64,000 nucleotides of DNA, from contig JBIQLN010000006.1 in assembly GCA_044464225.1 (NCBI GenBank), positions 91,746 to 155,745 of the forward strand, read 5' to 3'. Origin of the DNA: 66-474 sp044464225. GTDB taxonomy: Bacteria > Pseudomonadota > Gammaproteobacteria > Xanthomonadales > Rhodanobacteraceae. Of the stretch, positions 1-9,199 are shown piece after piece (the stretch's first letter is position 1; each line of letters opens with the position of its first letter). The notes beneath the pieces are model-generated. The model was not told where the DNA came from and ran no database searches. It saw only the letters and a program-made list of their open reading frames with translations. The translations under genes and the position numbers were made by a program.

Positions 1-1672
1 TGTCGCCGAACAGGTTGTGGATATCGCCGAGGGTTTCCTGATACGCGCCGACCAGGAAGATGCCGAGCCGGTACGGCTCGCCGGGTCGGAGTTCGTGCAG
101 CGGCAGGCTGACGTCGAGGTCGCCCGATTCCACGTACACGTCGACACGCCCATCGGAATCGCAGGTTAGGTCGGCGAGCGTGCCGCGGCGCGTGGGTTTT
201 TCGTCCAGGCGCGTCAGCGGCATGATCGGAAAGACCTGGTCGATCGCCCACACGTCGGGAATCGACTCGAACACGGAAAAGTTGCAGAAGTACTTGTCGA
301 CCAGCTTCACGTCGAGCGCATCGATGATTTCGCGATGCGAACGTTCCTCGGGTTTCAGACGTGCACGAACGCCCAATGCAATGGCCTGGAACAGTGCATC
401 CAGCTTCGCGCGCTGCGCCAGGTCGAGTGCTCCGTGCGCGTACAGCGCCTGGCCTTCGTGCAAATAGTGCTGGGCATCCTGCCAGACTTCACGCACCGGG
501 CGCTTGTCCAGCATCGCCAGCGTGTCGCGCAATGACTGCAGCACCGCTGGCTCGCCCGGCACCTGCGCCGGCATCGAGCCATCCGGCGCCGCTTCCACTT
601 CGCTGACGTTGACCACCAGCACCGCGTGGTGCGCGGTCATGGCGCGGCCGGATTCGGTGAGGACGCGTGGCGGCGGGATGCTCCATTCGGCGCACGCGGC
701 CGCGAGCGGCGCAACCACGGCGTCGGCGTATTGCTCGACGTCGTAGTTGATCGAACATTCGCCGCGCGAACGCGTGCCCTCGTAATCGACACCGAGGCCG
801 CCGCCGACATCGACATGGTCGAGCGGCAATCCCGCTGCACGCAATTCCGCGAAATGCCGCACCGCCTCGCGCATGCCGGCCGCGATGTCGCGCAGGTTGG
901 AGATCTGCGAGCCCATGTGGAAGTGCAGCAGGCGCATCGTGTGCGTCAGGTCCACCTCGCGCAGGCGCGCGACCAGTGCCAGCAATTGCGCCGGCGTCAG
1001 TCCGAACTTGCTCTTGTCGCCGCCGGTGTTCTGCCACTTGCCGGCGCCGATCGACGCCAGCCGCACGCGCACGCCCAGTTTCGGTTCGACATCCAGCGCC
1101 TTGGCCTCCGCGATCACGTGTTCGAGTTCGGAGGGCTTCTCGATCACGATCACCACGTCGACGCCGAGCTTGCGCCCGATCAGCGCGATGCGGATGTATT
1201 CGGCATCCTTGTAACCGTTGCACACCACCAGCGACCCCGGCTGCGCAAGCCCCAGCACCGCCAGCAGTTCCGGCTTGGAACCGGCTTCCAGCCCGAAGCC
1301 GGTGCCGGCGGCGCGGGGCGACAGCGGACCTTGCGCCAGCGTGCCCGCCACCGCGCGCTGCTGGTTGACCTTGATGGGATAAAGCGCGGTGTAGCCGCTC
1401 GGGTAGCCATGCGTGCGCATCGCGCCCGCGAACGCGGTGCGCAATTTCTCGCGACGATCGAGCAGGATGTCGGGGAACCGCAGCAGCAGCGGCAGGCGCA
1501 GACCCATCGCCTGCGCCCGCTTGATCGCATCGTCCAGCGCGATGGCCGGACCTTCGTCGCCGCGCGGGCGCATCACGGCATGGCCATGTGCGTCGATGTC
1601 GACGTAGCCGTCGCTCCAGTACGCGACCGAATACACGAAACGGGCGGTATCGATGTTCCAGGCGTTCGTCAT
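1..1672 (-). CDS. speA: Biosynthetic arginine decarboxylase SpeA (C-terminus beyond the window)
   Basis: PLP-dependent decarboxylation of arginine to agmatine, the first step of the agmatine route to putrescine. About 557 codons are visible from an ATG at 1670-1672; the family is about 630 residues, so roughly 70 C-terminal residues lie to the left. The PLP lysine sits in a YPIKVNQ motif near residue 101. The alanine racemase-like barrel continues through HFHMGSQ and a DVGGGLGVDY phosphate-binding segment. The stretch near the window edge (GAYQETLGDIHNLFGD) is characteristic of SpeA. It is divergent from speE over 164 bp, which groups two polyamine enzymes. No internal stop is visible. Family assignment is near certain. 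Confidence 0.96.
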   Translation of the reverse strand, partial: MTNAWNIDTARFVYSVAYWSDGYVDIDAHGHAVMRPRGDEGPAIALDDAIKRAQAMGLRLPLLLRFPDILLDRREKLRTAFAGAMRTHGYPSGYTALYPIKVNQQRAVAGTLAQGPLSPRAAGTGFGLEAGSKPELLAVLGLAQPGSLVVCNGYKDAEYIRIALIGRKLGVDVVIVIEKPSELEHVIAEAKALDVEPKLGVRVRLASIGAGKWQNTGGDKSKFGLTPAQLLALVARLREVDLTHTMRLLHFHMGSQISNLRDIAAGMREAVRHFAELRAAGLPLDHVDVGGGLGVDYEGTRSRGECSINYDVEQYADAVVAPLAAACAEWSIPPPRVLTESGRAMTAHHAVLVVNVSEVEAAPDGSMPAQVPGEPAVLQSLRDTLAMLDKRPVREVWQDAQHYLHEGQALYAHGALDLAQRAKLDALFQAIALGVRARLKPEERSHREIIDALDVKLVDKYFCNFSVFESIPDVWAIDQVFPIMPLTRLDEKPTRRGTLADLTCDSDGRVDVYVESGDLDVSLPLHELRPGEPYRLGIFLVGAYQETLGDIHNLFGD

Positions 1673-1774
1673 CGTGGCTTCTCCGGATAACGAGGGGTGG
1701 AACGTCGCAGCGGCGGGCCTTGACGCAACGTGTTCGCCGACCGGAAGCCACCGACGCCGCGGGATCGACGCGTC

Positions 1775-1809
1775 ATTGTAACGCGTGGCTCCGGGCCGGC
1801 CGTTACAAT
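1775..1809. promoter_or_regulatory. Inverted repeat with mirrored TACAAT elements in the speA-speE divergent promoter region
   Basis: ATTGTAACG (1775-1783) and CGTTACAAT (1801-1809) form a perfect 9-bp inverted repeat with a 17-nt spacer. Each arm gives a TACAAT -10-like hexamer reading outwards, toward speE on the plus strand and speA on the minus strand. No well-spaced -35 hexamer is visible, so either an operator or paired -10 elements is possible. The role is inferred from position only. Confidence 0.4.
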
Positions 1810-1836
1810 CAGGCGCTCTCCAACAGGATTTTCGGC

Positions 1837-2682
1837 ATGTCCGACTGGTTTACCGAAAAGCACGAAGCCTCCGGCTCGTCGATCGGCTATCGCGTAGCCG
1901 AGAAGCTGGCCGACGAACAAACGCCGTTCCAGCACATCGAGGTCTACCGCACCACCGATTGGGGCAACCTGATGGTGATCGACGGCTGCACGATGCTGAC
2001 CAGCCGCGACAATTTCCTCTACCACGAGATGATGACGCACCCGGCGCTGTACACGCACGCCGCGCCGCGCAACGTGGTGATCATCGGCGGCGGCGACTGC
2101 GGCACGCTGCGCGAAGTGTTGCGGCATCCCGAAGTCGAAAGCGTCGTCCAGATCGACATCGACGAGCGCGTCACGCGGCTCGCCGAAAAATATTTCCCGG
2201 AGTTGTGCGAATCCAATGCCGACCCTCGCGCGAAGCTGCTGTTCGACGACGGCATCAAGTACATGGCCGATGCCGCACCCGATTCGCTGGATGTGGTGAT
2301 CGTCGATTCCACCGACCCGGTCGGTCCGGCCGAAGGCCTCTTCAACGCGAAATTCTATGCAAGCTGCTTCCGCGCGTTGCGCGAAGGCGGGATCCTGGTG
2401 CAGCAGTCGGAGTCACCATTGGCGCTGCTGGACCTGATCCGGTCGATGCGGGGTGCGATGCGCGAAGTCGGATTTTCCGCGGTCCGGACCCTGCCCTTCC
2501 CGCAACCGTGCTACCCGACCGGGTGGTGGAGTTGCACCCTGGCGCGCAAGGACGGCGATCTCGTGCCATTCCGCGAGCACGACGCCAAAGCCAAGCCCTT
2601 TGCGACGCGCTATTACAACGCCGAGGTCCATCGCGCCGCACTGGCGCAACCGGAGTTCATGCGCGAAGCCTTGTCGACATAG
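1837..2682 (+). CDS. speE: Spermidine synthase SpeE
   Basis: Transfers the aminopropyl group of decarboxylated SAM to putrescine in the cytoplasm, giving spermidine. It is 281 aa, close to the usual 280-290. The Rossmann loop GGGDCG lies at residues 84-89, the acidic IDIDE segment at 106-110 and the catalytic VDSTDP at 156-161. A YHEMM substrate motif lies near residue 62. I chose the ATG at 1837 (MSDWFTEKH) because it is the conserved SpeE N-terminus; the same frame extends upstream to 1588 but that part is not SpeE-like. Together with divergent speA it forms a polyamine locus, although an agmatine-to-putrescine enzyme is not in the window. Confidence 0.96.
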   Translation: MSDWFTEKHEASGSSIGYRVAEKLADEQTPFQHIEVYRTTDWGNLMVIDGCTMLTSRDNFLYHEMMTHPALYTHAAPRNVVIIGGGDCGTLREVLRHPEVESVVQIDIDERVTRLAEKYFPELCESNADPRAKLLFDDGIKYMADAAPDSLDVVIVDSTDPVGPAEGLFNAKFYASCFRALREGGILVQQSESPLALLDLIRSMRGAMREVGFSAVRTLPFPQPCYPTGWWSCTLARKDGDLVPFREHDAKAKPFATRYYNAEVHRAALAQPEFMREALST

Positions 2683-2803
2683 CCCGCGCGTGGCAGCGCG
2701 GCCGTCGCCGCACCCCGAAGCACCCGCCGGCGGCCCGGCCGGCCAGCCCGCATTCACCCATCCGCCCCTAGCTTTCCACCGGATCATCTTGTCGGTACCT
2801 GCC

Positions 2804-3877
2804 ATGCGCCACGCCATACCCGCCACAGCCCTTGCAGCGCTGCTGGTCACCAGCGCCGCATTCGCGACGCCACAGGCGGCGCGGCCGAAAGCCCCGGCGC
2901 CCGCATCGGCATCGAGCGGCGCCGCGTCCGACCAGGCCGGTATTTCGCCTGCGGATCGCAAACGCATGCACGCGATCCGGCAGTACCAGCACGATCTGGT
3001 CAGCGTGGTCGCGCTGCGGGCCGAGCCGGATTACCTGCTGGGCGCGGCGATCCTGGCCAAGCCGTTCGAGCACTCGACACCGGGCCTCGGCTTCGATGCG
3101 CTGAGTCAACGGGCCGCCGCTGCGCCGAACGGCGGTGCCGCGGCCGAGTGGGCGCGGCTCGATGTCTGCAAAACGCAAAGGGATTGTCCGAACGCCGAAG
3201 CCTTCGCCTGGTTGAAGAAGCACGCAGCGGACAACGCCGCGGTCTGGATGGTGGCCATCGACGTGGCCGCGCGCGACAAGGACGACAAGGCCGAACGTGC
3301 CGCGCTGAAGCAGGCCGCCGCCGCAAAAATCTACGATGACTACTACGGCAAGACGCTGGCGGGGGTCGCCAAGGCCACCGCGGTCCTGCCGCCATTGGCC
3401 GACACCATGCAGGGCGCTCATGACGGGCAGCCGGACAACGCCGATGGCGTGCGCATGCTGGTGGCCGTGACGAGCACCCAGGACCACATTCGCCCCGCCT
3501 TCGGACCGCTGGAACAACTGTGCGGCGACGATGCAGCGAAAGACGACGAGCTCAAAAGCGATTGCCTGAAGCTCGCCCACACCCTGCAGTGGGGCTCCAG
3601 CCCCATCGCGCGCGCGGTGGGGCTGCACATCCAGGGCGCACTGAACCCGGACGAGAAATCCCGCGGCGACCAGGCCAGCCAGGATCTGGCCTGGCAGGTG
3701 CACCAGTATTCGGCCCTGCTGCAACGCGCGCTCACCGACGCTTCCATGGCTTCGCGATGGTTGAGCACTGCGCGCAACGGCGGCACCGAGCTCAGCCTGA
3801 TGCTGGCCACCCTTCGCGCAAACCAGGTTCCGCTGGACGCGCCCGCGCCCGCCGGCGCGGCTTCCACCGCTCGATGA
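2804..3877 (+). CDS. Exported protein of unknown function
   Basis: Product of 357 aa that I do not recognise. From the ATG at 2804 there is a clear Sec signal peptide (Arg at position 2, then an alanine/leucine-rich core ending in AFA near residue 22), followed by an Ala/Pro-rich linker. The mature part is mostly helical and alanine-rich, with two close cysteine pairs (CKTQRDC and CGDDAAKDDELKSDC) that could form disulfides in the periplasm. The frame stays open upstream to 2453, but only the 2804 start gives a signal peptide. It lies 12 bp before sixA on the same strand, so the two may share a transcript. No catalytic motif was seen. Confidence 0.75.
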   Translation: MRHAIPATALAALLVTSAAFATPQAARPKAPAPASASSGAASDQAGISPADRKRMHAIRQYQHDLVSVVALRAEPDYLLGAAILAKPFEHSTPGLGFDALSQRAAAAPNGGAAAEWARLDVCKTQRDCPNAEAFAWLKKHAADNAAVWMVAIDVAARDKDDKAERAALKQAAAAKIYDDYYGKTLAGVAKATAVLPPLADTMQGAHDGQPDNADGVRMLVAVTSTQDHIRPAFGPLEQLCGDDAAKDDELKSDCLKLAHTLQWGSSPIARAVGLHIQGALNPDEKSRGDQASQDLAWQVHQYSALLQRALTDASMASRWLSTARNGGTELSLMLATLRANQVPLDAPAPAGAASTAR

Positions 3878-3889
3878 GAACGCGCAGCC

Positions 3890-4366
3890 ATGCGTGAATT
3901 GCTGTTGTTGCGGCATGCCGAAGCCATGTCCGCCGGACCGGATGGACGCGATACCGAACGGCCCTTGAGCCTGCACGGCGAGGCACAGGCGCGCGCCGCC
4001 GGCGCCTGGCTGGCCGAACACGGCGCCGCACCCGATGCCGTACTGTGTTCGCCCGCGCGGCGCACCCAGATGACGGCCGACGAGGCGGGCAAGGCATTGC
4101 CGATGCCGGAACCGCAATTCGTGCACGCGATTTATCGCGCCACGCCGGGCGAATTGCTCACGCTGATCGAAACCCACGCACCGGACGCGCGACAGGTGCT
4201 GTTGATCGGTCACAATCCCGGCATGGAAGAACTGCTGGCGCTCCTGACCGAAGGTCGATCCGGCGGCGCGCGCGGCATGTCGCCCGCGACGGTCGCATGG
4301 ATCGAATTGACGACCGACGCGCTCGAACCCGGGTGCGGCCGCTTGCAGGCGCTATGGTCGCCCTGA
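3890..4366 (+). CDS. sixA: SixA-type phosphohistidine phosphatase (histidine phosphatase family)
   Basis: Protein of 158 aa in the branch-1 histidine phosphatase superfamily. The N-terminal LLLRHAEA motif holds the catalytic Arg8-His9 pair, SPARRT contributes Arg57, and LIGHNPGM supplies the second histidine, His108. Length and motif layout match SixA, which in E. coli dephosphorylates phosphohistidine on HPt or PTS proteins. The actual substrate here is unknown. The last 13 nt overlap the following yceI-like gene, suggesting translational coupling. Small phosphoglycerate-mutase-like phosphatases of other specificity cannot be excluded. Confidence 0.85.
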   Translation: MRELLLLRHAEAMSAGPDGRDTERPLSLHGEAQARAAGAWLAEHGAAPDAVLCSPARRTQMTADEAGKALPMPEPQFVHAIYRATPGELLTLIETHAPDARQVLLIGHNPGMEELLALLTEGRSGGARGMSPATVAWIELTTDALEPGCGRLQALWSP

Positions 4367-4953
4367 AATCGTTGCTGATCTTCGCCCTGCTCGGCGGAGG
4401 GAGCGTCGTGCCGCCCGCACCGCCGACCTCCAGCGCGCGCACCTGGTCGATCGACGCCGCCCGGTCGCAAGCGCAGTTCAGCGTGCGCAAGCTCCTGTTC
4501 GCGCACGTGCGCGGCACCTTTCCCGGCCTGTCCGGCACGTTGCGCCGCATCGACACCCACATCGACGCGGACCTGGTGCGGGTCGATGCCACCCTCGAAG
4601 TCGCCCGTCTTGAAATGGACGACGCCGGCAACCGCGCGCATGCGCTCGGTTCCAGCTTCTTCGACGCCGCGCGTTTTCCGGTAATCCGCTTCGACTCCGA
4701 TCCCTTTCCGCTGGACGAACTGGCGAGCGGCGGTACCTTGCGGGGCCTGCTGACCCTGCATGGAGAACGGCACCCGGTGAGCCTGGTCCTGCTGCCCTCC
4801 GATTGTCCGCGCCAGCCGCTGGCGTGCGTGATACGCGCGCGCGGCACGATCGCACGTTCGAGCTTCGGGATGAGCGCCTGGCGCGGCGTGCTCTCGAACA
4901 AGGTCGCGCTGGATTTGCGTATCAGCCTGGACGAGCGTGCGGCGCCGCATTGA
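4354..4953 (+). CDS. YceI-family periplasmic lipid-binding protein
   Basis: Product of 199 aa with a short hydrophobic N-terminus (signal peptide, about residues 1-20) followed by a YceI lipocalin-like domain. Visible family features are the opening WSIDAARSQAQFSVRKL, an HVRGTFPGLSGT segment and FFDAARFPVIRF. The ATG at 4354 lies inside the 3' end of sixA; the open frame extends farther upstream, but only this start gives a signal sequence. YceI proteins bind isoprenoid-type lipids in the periplasm; the ligand here is unknown. It is followed after 22 bp by the ClsC-like lipoprotein gene, so sixA-yceI-cls is probably one operon. Confidence 0.85.
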   Translation: MVALKSLLIFALLGGGSVVPPAPPTSSARTWSIDAARSQAQFSVRKLLFAHVRGTFPGLSGTLRRIDTHIDADLVRVDATLEVARLEMDDAGNRAHALGSSFFDAARFPVIRFDSDPFPLDELASGGTLRGLLTLHGERHPVSLVLLPSDCPRQPLACVIRARGTIARSSFGMSAWRGVLSNKVALDLRISLDERAAPH

Positions 4954-4975
4954 CAGCCCCCGTATGATCCGGGCG

Positions 4976-6814
4976 ATGCTGAACCCCTCGCACGTAAAAT
5001 CCCGTGTGTGCCTGTGCGCGTTGGCGCTGCTGCTGCTGGCGGGCTGTGCACCACTTTCCACCAAGCGCATCCAGCGCGCCGACCACATCGTCGCACTGAC
5101 CGCGGACAGCCGGATCGACTGCCAGCGCGTCGATCGCTGCGCCAAACCTTCGCCGTTCCTGGCCCAGGCGGACCGCGCGATCGCGAATTCCACGAGCGAA
5201 CAGCCGCGCAACACCGTCACCCTGCTCAACATTGGCCAGAACGCGCTCGCTGCGCGCCTCAACCTGATCCGGGGCGCGCGGAAGTCCATCGATATCCAGA
5301 CCTACATCTGGGCCAAGGACGACGCCGGCATGCTGGTGCTGGACGAACTGGTGAAAGCCGCGCGGCGCGGCGTGCAGGTACGAATCCTCGCCGATCAACT
5401 GGGATCGCTCAATGATCCGAAACTGTTGTCGCGCCTGGCGCGCGCCAGCGTGAACCTGCACATCAAGTTGTACAACCCGACCTTCGACAGCGCCCACAGC
5501 AACTATGTCGAGTACGCGGCGAGCGTGCTGTGCTGCTTCCGCAAGTTCAACCAGCGGATGCACACCAAGTTGTTCCTGGTGGACGACAAGGTCGGCATCG
5601 TGGGCGGCCGCAATTATGCCAACAACTACTACGACTGGGATCCACAAATGGATTTCCTGGACCGCGACGTGCTGGTGGCGGGACCCGCCGGACGCCAGAT
5701 GGAGAAGAGCTTCGATCTCTTCTGGCACAACGATCGCGCGGTGCCGCTGACACACCTGAAGGATGTCAATGCCGACATCCTGAAGCACCCATTCGACGCC
5801 GAGCCATGGATGGAGCCGGCATTCGCCGATCCGCAGCGGGTGGCGACGACGCGCGGGGACGCGGAAGACCCCGGTTGGCTGGCGGGCAACCTGCTCGACC
5901 ACAGCCTCGATGTCGGCCTGGTCGACTACTTTTACGACCTGCCCTCGAAAGCCGAGGCGGTACACGGGCCGGATTCCCGCGAACTGACGCGCGATCTCAT
6001 GAAGATGCTCTCGGACGCGCACCAGGAGGTCGTGCTGCAGACGCCTTACCTGGTGCTGACGCGCCGCGCGGGCAGGATCTTCAAGGCGCTGCGGCAGAAA
6101 CAGCCGCCCGTGAAGGTGCTCGTGTCCACCAACTCGCTGGCTTCCACGGACGCGATCGGGGTGTACGCGCTTTCCTACAAGCACCACAAGAAATACCTGG
6201 TGGATTACGGTTTCCACATCCATGAATTGATGCCGCACCCCGCCGATGCCCCCGACATGCTGGGCGACTACTACCGGCTGTCCGGTTTCGGGTCGGAGGA
6301 GTCTTCGGCGCATCGCGGGGGTCGCGCGCCGATCGAGCCGGGCAATCCCGGCCCGCGCATCAGCCTGCACGCGAAGTCGCTGGTCGTGGACGGCCGCATC
6401 GCGATGGTCGGCTCGCACAACTTCGATCCGCGCTCGGCCGACTACAACACCGAGGGCGGCATCATCATCGACGATCCGGCGTTCGCCGACCAGGTACGCG
6501 CGGCGATCCTGCGCGACGCCGCGCCGCAGAACGCGTGGCTGGTCGCGCCGCGGCATCCGATCCCGATCATCGGCGACGTCAGCCAGGCGATCGGCGACGT
6601 CTCGCGCAAGTTGCCGATCTTCGACCTCTGGCCCTGGGCGTACGCCACCGATTACCAGTTGAAGCCCGGCTGCGAGCCGGTGCCCGCCACGGACCCGGAC
6701 TTCCTGAAGTGCTGGGAGCCGGTCGGCGACTTTCCGCAGGTCAACCTGTCGTTGACGGCCATCATCACGCGCTTCATCACCGCGTTCGGCGCCGGCATCC
6801 AGGGGATCCTCTAG
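4976..6814 (+). CDS. clsC: ClsC/YmdC-like phospholipase D family lipoprotein (cardiolipin synthase type)
   Basis: 612 aa from the ATG at 4976; another ATG lies at 4964 and a GTG at 4937. The N-terminus is a lipoprotein signal ending in a LLAGC lipobox with Cys24. Two HKD motifs mark the PLD superfamily: HTKLFLVDD at His196 and HAKSLVVDG at His465, each followed by the conserved G-x2-N-x-N/D segment. Size and the GGRNYANNYYD and GSHNFDPRS segments match the ClsC (YmdC) group, which makes cardiolipin from phosphatidylglycerol and phosphatidylethanolamine at the membrane. Whether it needs a YmdB-type partner here is unknown. It ends just before an intergenic repeat copy. Confidence 0.87.
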   Translation: MLNPSHVKSRVCLCALALLLLAGCAPLSTKRIQRADHIVALTADSRIDCQRVDRCAKPSPFLAQADRAIANSTSEQPRNTVTLLNIGQNALAARLNLIRGARKSIDIQTYIWAKDDAGMLVLDELVKAARRGVQVRILADQLGSLNDPKLLSRLARASVNLHIKLYNPTFDSAHSNYVEYAASVLCCFRKFNQRMHTKLFLVDDKVGIVGGRNYANNYYDWDPQMDFLDRDVLVAGPAGRQMEKSFDLFWHNDRAVPLTHLKDVNADILKHPFDAEPWMEPAFADPQRVATTRGDAEDPGWLAGNLLDHSLDVGLVDYFYDLPSKAEAVHGPDSRELTRDLMKMLSDAHQEVVLQTPYLVLTRRAGRIFKALRQKQPPVKVLVSTNSLASTDAIGVYALSYKHHKKYLVDYGFHIHELMPHPADAPDMLGDYYRLSGFGSEESSAHRGGRAPIEPGNPGPRISLHAKSLVVDGRIAMVGSHNFDPRSADYNTEGGIIIDDPAFADQVRAAILRDAAPQNAWLVAPRHPIPIIGDVSQAIGDVSRKLPIFDLWPWAYATDYQLKPGCEPVPATDPDFLKCWEPVGDFPQVNLSLTAIITRFITAFGAGIQGIL

Positions 6815-6890
6815 ATTTGCGTTCATCCGTGAACGCCCTTTCGCGAGTGTCCCCGAACCGTTCGAAGCCGGTACTCCGCTGGACACCCGG

Positions 6891-6939
6891 AACGGCCATC
6901 CATGGCCCGACTTTTCACGAAAGCCGAGCCCGCGCCGGA
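6891..6939 (+). repeat. Copy of a dispersed intergenic repeat (R2)
   Basis: This stretch shares the pattern AACGGCCATC-x-ATGG, then CTTTTCAC, then a GGC(G/C)G(C/A)-rich tail with 26603-26650. Weaker copies lie at 26499-26538, 30469-30510 and, inverted, 24201-24244. All lie in intergenic DNA. Similarity was found by eye. Confidence 0.5.
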
Positions 6940-7006
6940 GATTGACGGGCCCAAGGCTGCTCGGTAGGCTGGCGCATTCTGCCGCCCCCGTTCGAGGATT
7001 CAAGCC

Positions 7007-7582
7007 ATGCCGATGGACATCAACATCCAGTTGAGCGACGACGACCTGCAGTTCTTCGTCAAGGGCATGCACGAAGTCGAGGCATCCGTCCAGGCCGCCG
7101 ACTCCGACAAGATCATTACCGCCGCGCAGGCGTTGCTGGACGAAACCCGCGGCGCGCAGCACGCGCCGCCGTTCATCGCCGAGCGTCTCGACAGTGTCGA
7201 ATCCCTGATCTCGATGGCCGGCGACGTGGGCTTCAACCTGCCCGACGAAGATCGCCATCGCGTACTGGCTGCGCTGGCCTATCTGGCCGATCCCGAGGAT
7301 TCGATTCCCGATCGGGTGCCGGTGCTGGGCTTCCTCGATGACGCGATCATGATCGAGCTGTGCCGCCGCGACCTGCAATTCGAAATCGAGGCCTACGACG
7401 ATTTCTGCGCGTGGCGCAACGACGAAGCGCGCGCGCGCGGCGAAGACCCGGCCAAGCTGATGGTGCAACGGGCCGACTGGGCCGATGCGCGCGCCGCCGA
7501 AGCCATTGCCCGGATGCACCGCCGCCGCCGCGAATCCTACGCCAGCGGGGCGTGGAAACCGACGCTGTTCAAGGTCGGCTGA
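7007..7582 (+). CDS. YkvA-type (DUF1232) domain protein
   Basis: Product of 191 aa, acidic and soluble in its first half. The segment around residues 77-118 (RVLAALAYLADPEDSIPD, then a PVLGFLDDA) fits the DUF1232/YkvA family, whose hallmark is the short YL-x-P-x-D-x-IPD-x-PVLG-x-DD stretch. The start is the ATG at 7007; a second in-frame ATG lies two codons later. The C-terminus is basic (RMHRRRRES). Function of the family is unknown. It stands alone, with 192 bp upstream containing a repeat copy and a convergent thiolase gene downstream. Confidence 0.75.
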   Translation: MPMDINIQLSDDDLQFFVKGMHEVEASVQAADSDKIITAAQALLDETRGAQHAPPFIAERLDSVESLISMAGDVGFNLPDEDRHRVLAALAYLADPEDSIPDRVPVLGFLDDAIMIELCRRDLQFEIEAYDDFCAWRNDEARARGEDPAKLMVQRADWADARAAEAIARMHRRRRESYASGAWKPTLFKVG

Positions 7583-7681
7583 ACCGCGGCGCTACATCGC
7601 GCCACAGGCTGGGCCGACGCGGACTCCATCCGCGAAAGCCCAATGCCAAGCGGTTTACAGATTTTGCTGAATGCAATGAGG

Positions 7682-7713
7682 CCCGACGAGGGGTTTCGGC
7701 GCAACGCGTCGGG
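7682..7713. repeat. Hairpin between convergent genes (R1-like)
   Basis: CCCGACG (7682-7688) and CGTCGGG (7707-7713) pair perfectly over 7 bp with an 18-nt loop, between the convergent YkvA-type and thiolase genes. It resembles the longer CGGGCT/AGCCCG hairpins at 23412-23438 and 28515-28551. There is no T-run, so a repeat rather than a canonical terminator is likely. Confidence 0.4.
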
Positions 7714-7756
7714 GCCGGCTTCGCGCGGCGCCTCCCAACCTGTGCGCCTCGGCAAC

Positions 7757-9040
7757 CTACCGCTCCATGATCGCGACGACGCCCATGCCGCCGGCGGTGC
7801 AGATGGAAATCAGTCCGCGACCGGAACCCTTCTGCGCCAGCAGTTTTGCAAGCGTCGCCACGATGCGCGCGCCGGTGGCCGCAAACGGATGCCCTGTCGC
7901 AAGACTCGATCCATGGACGTTGATCCTGGCGGGATCGATCGCGCCCAGCGGCGCATCCAGGCCCAGCCGATCCCGGCAATAGTCCGGCGACTCCCACGCG
8001 CGCAACTGGCACAGCACCTGCGCGGCGAAGGCTTCGTGGATTTCGTAGAAATCGAAATCCTGCAAGGTCAATCCCGCACGTTGCAGCATGCGCGGCACCG
8101 CGATGGTCGGCGCCATCAACAGGCCTTCGCCGTGCACGTAATCGACTCCGGCCACTTCCGCGAACGTGAGATACGCCAGCACCGGCAGCCCGCGCGCGCG
8201 CGCCCAGTCCTCGCTGGCGAGCAGCACCGCCGCGGCACCATCCGACAGCGCCGATGAATTGCCGGCGGTGAGCGTGCCCTTGCCCGAGCTTCGATCGAAC
8301 GCCGGCTTCAGGGCGGCAAGTTTTTCGAGCGTGGTGTCGGCACGCAACAGATTGTCACGCGCGACCCCGCGAAACGGCACCACCAGGTCTTCGAAGAAGC
8401 CGGTGTCGTAGGCGGCCGCGAGCTTCCGATGGCTTTCCAGCGCCCACCGATCCTGCTCGGCTCGACCGATCTTCCATTCGCGCGCCATCTTTTCGCAGTG
8501 CTGCCCCATCGAAAGGCCGGTGCGCGGTTCGACGACGCCGGGCACCTGCGGTTTCAATTCGCGCAGGCGGAAGCCGGCCGTCGCGGCGCGCAACTTCTGC
8601 CCGAAAGTCTTCGCACGATTCAAGTCCAGCAGGCGTTGTTGCAGGCGATTCGAATAAGTCAGTGGCACCTGGCTGGTGGTGTCGGAGCCACCCCCGATAC
8701 CCGCTTCGATCTGGCCGGTCGCGATCTTCTGCGCGACCAGGATCGCGTTGTCGAGCGAGGTACCACAGGCGCGCGCGGTGGTGATGCCGGGCGTGGTCAT
8801 CGCAAGGCCGGACGATTGCAGCGCTTCGCGCGCGAGGTTCCAGTCGGCCGGATGCTTCATCACCGCACCGAATGCGACTTCGCCGAGTTCCACGCCGTGC
8901 AGGCCGAACTTCTCGACCAGCGCGCCCAGCACTTCCACGCTCATGCCGAAATTGCCGAGATCGGCATACGCGGTGTCGCGCTTGCAGAATGGAATGCGGG
9001 TGCCACCGAGCACGGCGACGCGGCGGGTTTGGGGAATCAT
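7757..9040 (-). CDS. fadI: Acetyl-CoA acyltransferase (thiolase), FadI-type
   Basis: Product of 427 aa, a typical thiolase length. The nucleophilic cysteine is Cys92 in RACGTSLDN. The active-site histidines are His335 (EIHEAFA) and His384 (ATGHPFAATG), and the second catalytic cysteine is Cys414 (ICTAGGMG). It performs thiolytic cleavage of 3-ketoacyl-CoA in beta-oxidation, or the reverse condensation. The N-terminus (RRVAVLGGTRIPFCK) and length fit the FadI group better than the shorter FadA/PhaA thiolases. No fadJ or fadB lies alongside, so pathway assignment rests on sequence alone. Confidence 0.85.
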   Translation of the reverse strand: MIPQTRRVAVLGGTRIPFCKRDTAYADLGNFGMSVEVLGALVEKFGLHGVELGEVAFGAVMKHPADWNLAREALQSSGLAMTTPGITTARACGTSLDNAILVAQKIATGQIEAGIGGGSDTTSQVPLTYSNRLQQRLLDLNRAKTFGQKLRAATAGFRLRELKPQVPGVVEPRTGLSMGQHCEKMAREWKIGRAEQDRWALESHRKLAAAYDTGFFEDLVVPFRGVARDNLLRADTTLEKLAALKPAFDRSSGKGTLTAGNSSALSDGAAAVLLASEDWARARGLPVLAYLTFAEVAGVDYVHGEGLLMAPTIAVPRMLQRAGLTLQDFDFYEIHEAFAAQVLCQLRAWESPDYCRDRLGLDAPLGAIDPARINVHGSSLATGHPFAATGARIVATLAKLLAQKGSGRGLISICTAGGMGVVAIMER

Positions 9041-9199
9041 GGCGAACTCTCGCAGCGCTTCCCGGCAATTATGTCGTCATTCCGCAGCGTGCGCAGCGAT
9101 GGTCCGAACCGGATCGGCTCGAAGCCCCGCCCATGCCAGGGCACCACGGCGTCCGGGCCACCATGCCGCCACCGCCATCCGGAGGCAGGCTGGCCGGGC

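Noticed and set aside
4922..7519. Very long open frame on the minus strand across the clsC-like gene
   Set aside because: It is the GC-driven antisense shadow of the lipoprotein/PLD gene, which has a lipobox and two HKD motifs; the antisense product has no domain features.
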